Assembly: GCA_973895155.1 (NCBI GenBank)
Contig: OZ316892.1
Coordinates: 11,842,001 to 11,906,000, forward strand
Length of the DNA: 64,000 nt
Direction of reading: 5' to 3'
Origin: Marsupella aquatica
Taxonomy: Eukaryota; Marchantiophyta
Both the position numbers and the translations under genes were made by a program. The notes below the pieces were generated by a model. The model searched no databases. It saw nothing but the letters and a program-made list of their open reading frames with translations, and was not told the DNA's origin. Below are positions 59,866 to 64,000 of this stretch, piece after piece (the stretch's first letter is position 1; every line of letters begins with the position of its first letter).

Positions 59866-60460
59866 CTAGCTCAATACCCGTGCGTTGCACAAAAGAAGTC
59901 AAGTCGGCCAAAATGTCGTTAAAAAAAATGTCATTTCAGAGGTCATTGAGAGAAAATATGTCATATCGGCCAAGAGGTCGTGGAGAGAAAAGATGTCGTG
60001 ACGGCCAAGAGGTCATTGAGGAAAAAAGGTGTCGTGTCGGCCAAGAGGTCGTTGAGAAAAATGTGTCGTGTCGGCCAAGAAGTCGTTTAAGAAAAAATTT
60101 GTCATGTCGGCCAAGATGTCATTGAGAAAAAGATGTCGTGTTGGCAAAGACGTCATTGAGAGAAAAGATGTCGTGTCGGCCAAGACATTGTTGAGGGAAA
60201 ATATCTGTGCATTGCACAAAAGATGTTGTGTTGCTCAAGATGTTGTTATGTGAAGGATGTCATGAAATAAAAAGATGTTGTTAAGTAAAAAGAAGTAATT
60301 TTGCCAAAGATGCCATTATGTGAAAGATGGTGATAAGAAAAAGGTGTCATTTTGCCAAAGATATCGTGAAGTAAAAGATGTTATAAGAAAAAAGGTGTCG
60401 TTTCACCCAAGTTGTCGTTATGGGAAAGATGTTATGAAGTAAAAAGTCAAGGAGAGAAGG
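59866..60460 (-). mobile_element. Helitron-like element in opposite orientation, 3' part with minisatellite
   Basis: On the minus strand the element ends in a GTGC-AAC-GCAC hairpin (59890-59880), ten bases and CTAG (59869-59866) followed by T. This geometry is identical to the copy at 56.5 kb. Inward lie about fifteen degenerate units resembling, on the plus strand, AGATGTCGTGTCGGCCAAGA followed by GGTCGTTGAGAAA (unit about 32 bp). The 5' end was not found; it may lie near or beyond 60460. Confidence 0.55.
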
Positions 60461-60907
60461 AGCAAGTCTTTTTCTTTGTTTTGTTTTGTACCCAAAATGC
60501 CCTTGCATTTTATTTACTAAACGCTATTGTTTGTGGAAAGATGTCAATGCATAACACATGAGGTTGTGCTAAAGATGTAGTTGAGAAAAATTTCCATGTT
60601 GCTAAAGATAGCTTGAGTAAAAGATTTTGTTTGTTAGAAAGATCTCAATGCATAAAAGATGTTGTTGAGTAAAAGATATCATGACTCAAAAGAGAGGCCA
60701 CATCAACCACCAAAGTACAACACACTGACAATGATTTTTCTCTTTGCTTTTGTCATTTTTTCCTTTCAACCAACCAACCGCCCCCCTTTGGTTCCCTCTG
60801 TTTTATTACTTTTTGGTCTCTTTTTCTCTCATTGATTAGATTATGCCCTATTTGATTGACTATGTGATATTTGCAATTAAACTACTGTCTATCATTATGT
60901 AGCCCCT

Positions 60908-61055
60908 ATGCATGGATGGTAGAGGGAGGAGCATGGTATTGCATAAATGGTAGAAGGAGTTAAGAGGTAGCATGGATGGTAGAGGGAGGGACATGGTATA
61001 ACGTGGATAGTAGAGGGAAGAGCATATAATTTGTATACATGGATGGTAAAGAGAA
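60908..61055. repeat. ~28-bp minisatellite
   Basis: CATGGATGGTAGAGGGAGG and variants recur near 60910, 60942, 60970, 61002 and 61040, each usually followed by an ACATGGTAT-like block. Confidence 0.8.
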
Positions 61056-63019
61056 GACTTTGTCTTTTTCCTTCTAGTTTTGGGACACCTGCATTCACTT
61101 TTCATTCACACTAAATATAATTCATTTGTTCTTTATTGCTTCCACTTTTTGCAGTTTCTGTTTTTTTCACCCCAAAAGCTACTCCAAATTTGAATGACGA
61201 CCACTGCATAAAAAGGGGCAACCTTGTATTATAGTTATTGATTTCATGAAATTGGCGCAAGTGTTTGTACATTTGTTCCCTTTGATTTCAAATGCAGGTT
61301 TGGGGCCTTGTTTTACAAGGCACCTTTGCAAAGCCCATTGTCCACCCCCGAGTCCACCCTAACCATATCACAATGCATGCCTCTTATTTCCAGCAATACT
61401 TTTCCCCTCAAGGCCCCTCAAGGGGCAACCTCAGGCTACAAAACCAGTGTAGATGCTCTTAGTTATCACTTTAATGGGTTTTGCTAAACTTAAGCTAGCC
61501 ATATAATCTATACATTACTTAAAGGTACCTTTGATTAGTGATATCGGTGTTGATATGGAATTGTGCAGTGTGCATTAGGGGTTTTGCTGGCATTGACTAT
61601 TGAGGGGTAACCCTTCCAGGTATATACAGCTCAATGGACTTCATCAATGAATTTTGGGGATTTTCAAAACTTTAGCTGAAATTGTACGGGCTTCTCCATC
61701 TTTTCTCAATCTTGAGGCTCATCCTTTGTAGGCATTTGACAAAAGAATTCTGATTCAAAAGGACTGCATCCTTGGCAGCATAGCAGGAGTGGGAGGAGCC
61801 ATGTCAAGCCCCATTAAGAGTTTTGTGTTGCATTCAACCCTCCCTAAGCTCGGCAATCAGGTGGCATCATTTTGGAGTCTAAGAGGACTGAGTCAACAAG
61901 ACTAAGAGGGGCAGTCCAACTAAATCAACAAAGTTTGCATGGCATAGAGGCAAAAGCGTACTAAACTTTGTCATGAGTGGGCCGAATGGCTTTGCAGCAA
62001 AGTGTGCCTCAATGCTCCACCTGCCCAAACACCATAGTGTAAGCCCAAGCTTTTCTCACATTTTGGGCAACCCTAGAGGCCATGCAAGCCACAAACTAGG
62101 CAACCAAGAGTGGCAGATCGTTTATTAAATTACCTTGAGATGCTTTCCGTCAGGCATGATTGTGCTCTTGGCAAGATCATACCTCTTTTATTAATCATTT
62201 TTGTATGGATCAATTTTCTTTTTGCAGATTCCATGCAATCTTGACCGGATCACACTTATTTAGATTGAACTTGTTGGAGACTATGATGGAACTTGCTGTA
62301 AGCTAGGCATGAGAGATATGGGAGGATGCAAGGCAAGACAGGTTCTGGTCTGGCATATTAAAATGCTTTGGAGATCATGTTGTTTTTTAAGCCAGCATAT
62401 GTCAGCCCACAAAGGTCCTTGTGTAAACTTTGAAGATGATTTTATTTTAATGTTTGCGCATATATTTACCAATGTTGCTAGTGCCTTACAAATAGTATTC
62501 AAAATCTGTCCATGTAGTTTTGACAATACAAGGTCAAATGGTCTAGATTGCATGCACTTTTAGAGGAAATTATGTATTTGCCGCCACCTGCTAATTCCAA
62601 CATCCAAGATTCACTATAAACGCAACCCTCCAATATACTGAAAACTACACTGAGATGAGAGGAATTTTCTTGGTGGGACCCCAATTGAAAACATTTGATT
62701 ACACCAGACCCTAAAAGTAAAAAATCACTTGGTGGGAATCCAAAAGTAGGTTTTGAAATGGAGAACGCTATAGCCCCTGGTTGACAGGGAGTCATTAGAG
62801 TGATGGGGGGAGCCGGGTGAGGGCAGGGCAGAGGTCCTGAAGTAGGACCCAGGTTCTCCCGCCATTGCTCTAAGAGAAACATGTATCGGGGCTTTTCTCG
62901 TTTTCCAAACATCTAGGTCTCTCTTTGGCAAATCTCTATTTAATCTATTTTCCAAGGCATTGCAATTGCAAGACAAAAAAAAGTAGATTCTAAAAGGTTG
63001 TGTAAGATTTTGCCCATAG

Positions 63020-63110
63020 AGGCATGACTTTGTGGTAACTCACTTGAGTAGAGACTGATAGGTCTTGGGTTCAACTAGTGTGACTGTCTCTTCCCTTTTT
63101 TGTGGGGTTT
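63020..63110 (+). repeat. SINE-like tRNA-derived head
   Basis: TGTGGTAACTCACTTGAG (A-box-like, about 63030-63048) is followed after some 20 bases by TCTTGGGTTCAACTAG (B-box-like), then a T-rich tract. Spacing suits a pol III promoter, but pairing for a tRNA fold is poor, so this is called a SINE-like remnant rather than a tRNA. Confidence 0.4.
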
Positions 63111-64000
63111 CACAGATTTTTTAAAAATAAAAAAAGGTTGCATAAGATTGAGGGCTGCAGGGGAGGAGGGGAGCTAGCTGCTAGTTATAGGCATTATCAA
63201 TAGCTTATTGTAGTTTTAATTGGGATTGTGTTGTGATTGATTTGGAGCTCAATATCTTTAATTTTGATAGGATTGATTAGGAAGAGACAAGTTGTTGGAT
63301 CCCTGCATAGCGAGCATCTTATTGCAGTTTGATAGGAATCCTTTTGTCAGTTTGATCAATTTGGAGCTGCCAAACATTGAATTTCAATTGTTTGCATTCA
63401 CATACTCATCTGGTGCAAGATTCTGGTCTAGATGACCAACTATGTCTCTCAATTTGCACCACCTGGTGCCTCCTTTTTTCACTGCTGGAACGGGAGGTCA
63501 AAATTGCTTTGATAGGCCCAAATCCAAAACTAGGAAACAAGGTACCTTGGGCTTGTACAACTTTTGCAAAAAAGCTATTTTCCAACACTGGTGGAAATGC
63601 TGAGTAAAGCACTTACCATCTCTATATTCACCCCAAAGCATTAAGTGTTAACAAGGCCATAACATTTGCTGTAACTCCACACAGGTGCAAGTGAGTCTGG
63701 TGATATGGTGATCAAATACCCCCTTGGACAATGGTCTGTACTTTTGCCTGATTTTCTCCCATATCTACCACTTGCCACTGTCCCAAGGATTGCAAGTTGG
63801 TTGTGTGTCCGTTCACCTGTTGGGTGTATGTCTTGTGTCTACCAATTGCATCAACTTTCCTGGTGTTGTAGTGCATCAGGACATAATACCAGAGCTCCAA
63901 TAGCACTTTAGAAGGTGCAAATTCCCTTCTAAAGTTGGCTTGCTCTGCAGGATTGCTTGTAACCTTCCCAAGACAAGGCAAGGGAAACGCATGCCTTGCA

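Larger units (their letters stand above)
60461..64000. other. Spacer to the window end
   Basis: No gene is supported. Visible structure: about five ~28-bp CATGGATGGTAGAGGGAGG units at 60908-61055, a TGTAGATGCTCTTAGT phrase near 61450 resembling MITE ends, and a SINE-like module near 63020-63110. Open frames up to 137 codons lack motifs and conserved composition. Confidence 0.4.

Overview
This is nuclear DNA of a land plant, probably a seedless one (moss, liverwort, lycophyte or fern grade). The evidence is a plant-type Raf/STY13-like MAPKKK, an EDR2-type PH-START-DUF1336 protein, plant F-box proteins, spliceosomal introns, a Ty1/copia element primed by initiator tRNA-Met, and a (TTTAGGG)n telomere-type tract. 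The seedless placement is an inference from protein character; nothing seen fixes the species. Gene density is low: about seven genes in 64 kb, separated by long, AT-rich, repeat-scarred spacers typical of a large genome.

Layout. (1) 1-685, minus: 5' part of a MOCOS-like PLP-fold protein that runs off the window. (2) 0.7-11.4 kb: spacers with several local tandem duplications, a ~60-bp minisatellite (5.8-6.3 kb), SINE-like B-box modules, and a large degenerate satellite with hairpin-forming units (9.4-10.5 kb). (3) 11.4-13.3 kb, plus: a two-exon Raf-like kinase with an overlapping upstream ORF. (4) 17.06-24.00 kb: a full-length but dead copia element (344-bp LTRs, CCATA target duplication) with a very long, partly GC-rich leader. 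(5) 24-27 kb: a MITE-like element, a 216-bp tandem duplication and a 573-bp foldback element. (6) 27.1-29.35 kb, plus: a bL36-type ribosomal protein gene and a three-exon Mediator MED11 gene. (7) 30.7-34.5 kb, minus: a tandem pair of intronless F-box genes from a ~2.55-kb duplication, with an interstitial telomeric tract between them. (8) 38.0-39.2 kb, plus: a Lys-rich repetitive protein, possibly spliced to two further exons. (9) 41.4-50.2 kb, minus: a complete 22-exon EDR2-like gene whose phases close exactly (783 aa). (10) 51.4-64 kb: no convincing host gene; Helitron-type 3' ends, remnants resembling a Plavaka-type transposase, SINE-like modules and minisatellites.

The genes are unrelated housekeeping and regulatory functions (signalling kinase, transcription coactivator, organellar translation, ubiquitin-ligase adaptor, lipid-binding disease-resistance regulator) and show no pathway clustering. 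Exon models were built by hand from homology memory, splice consensus and phase arithmetic. No database search was run.
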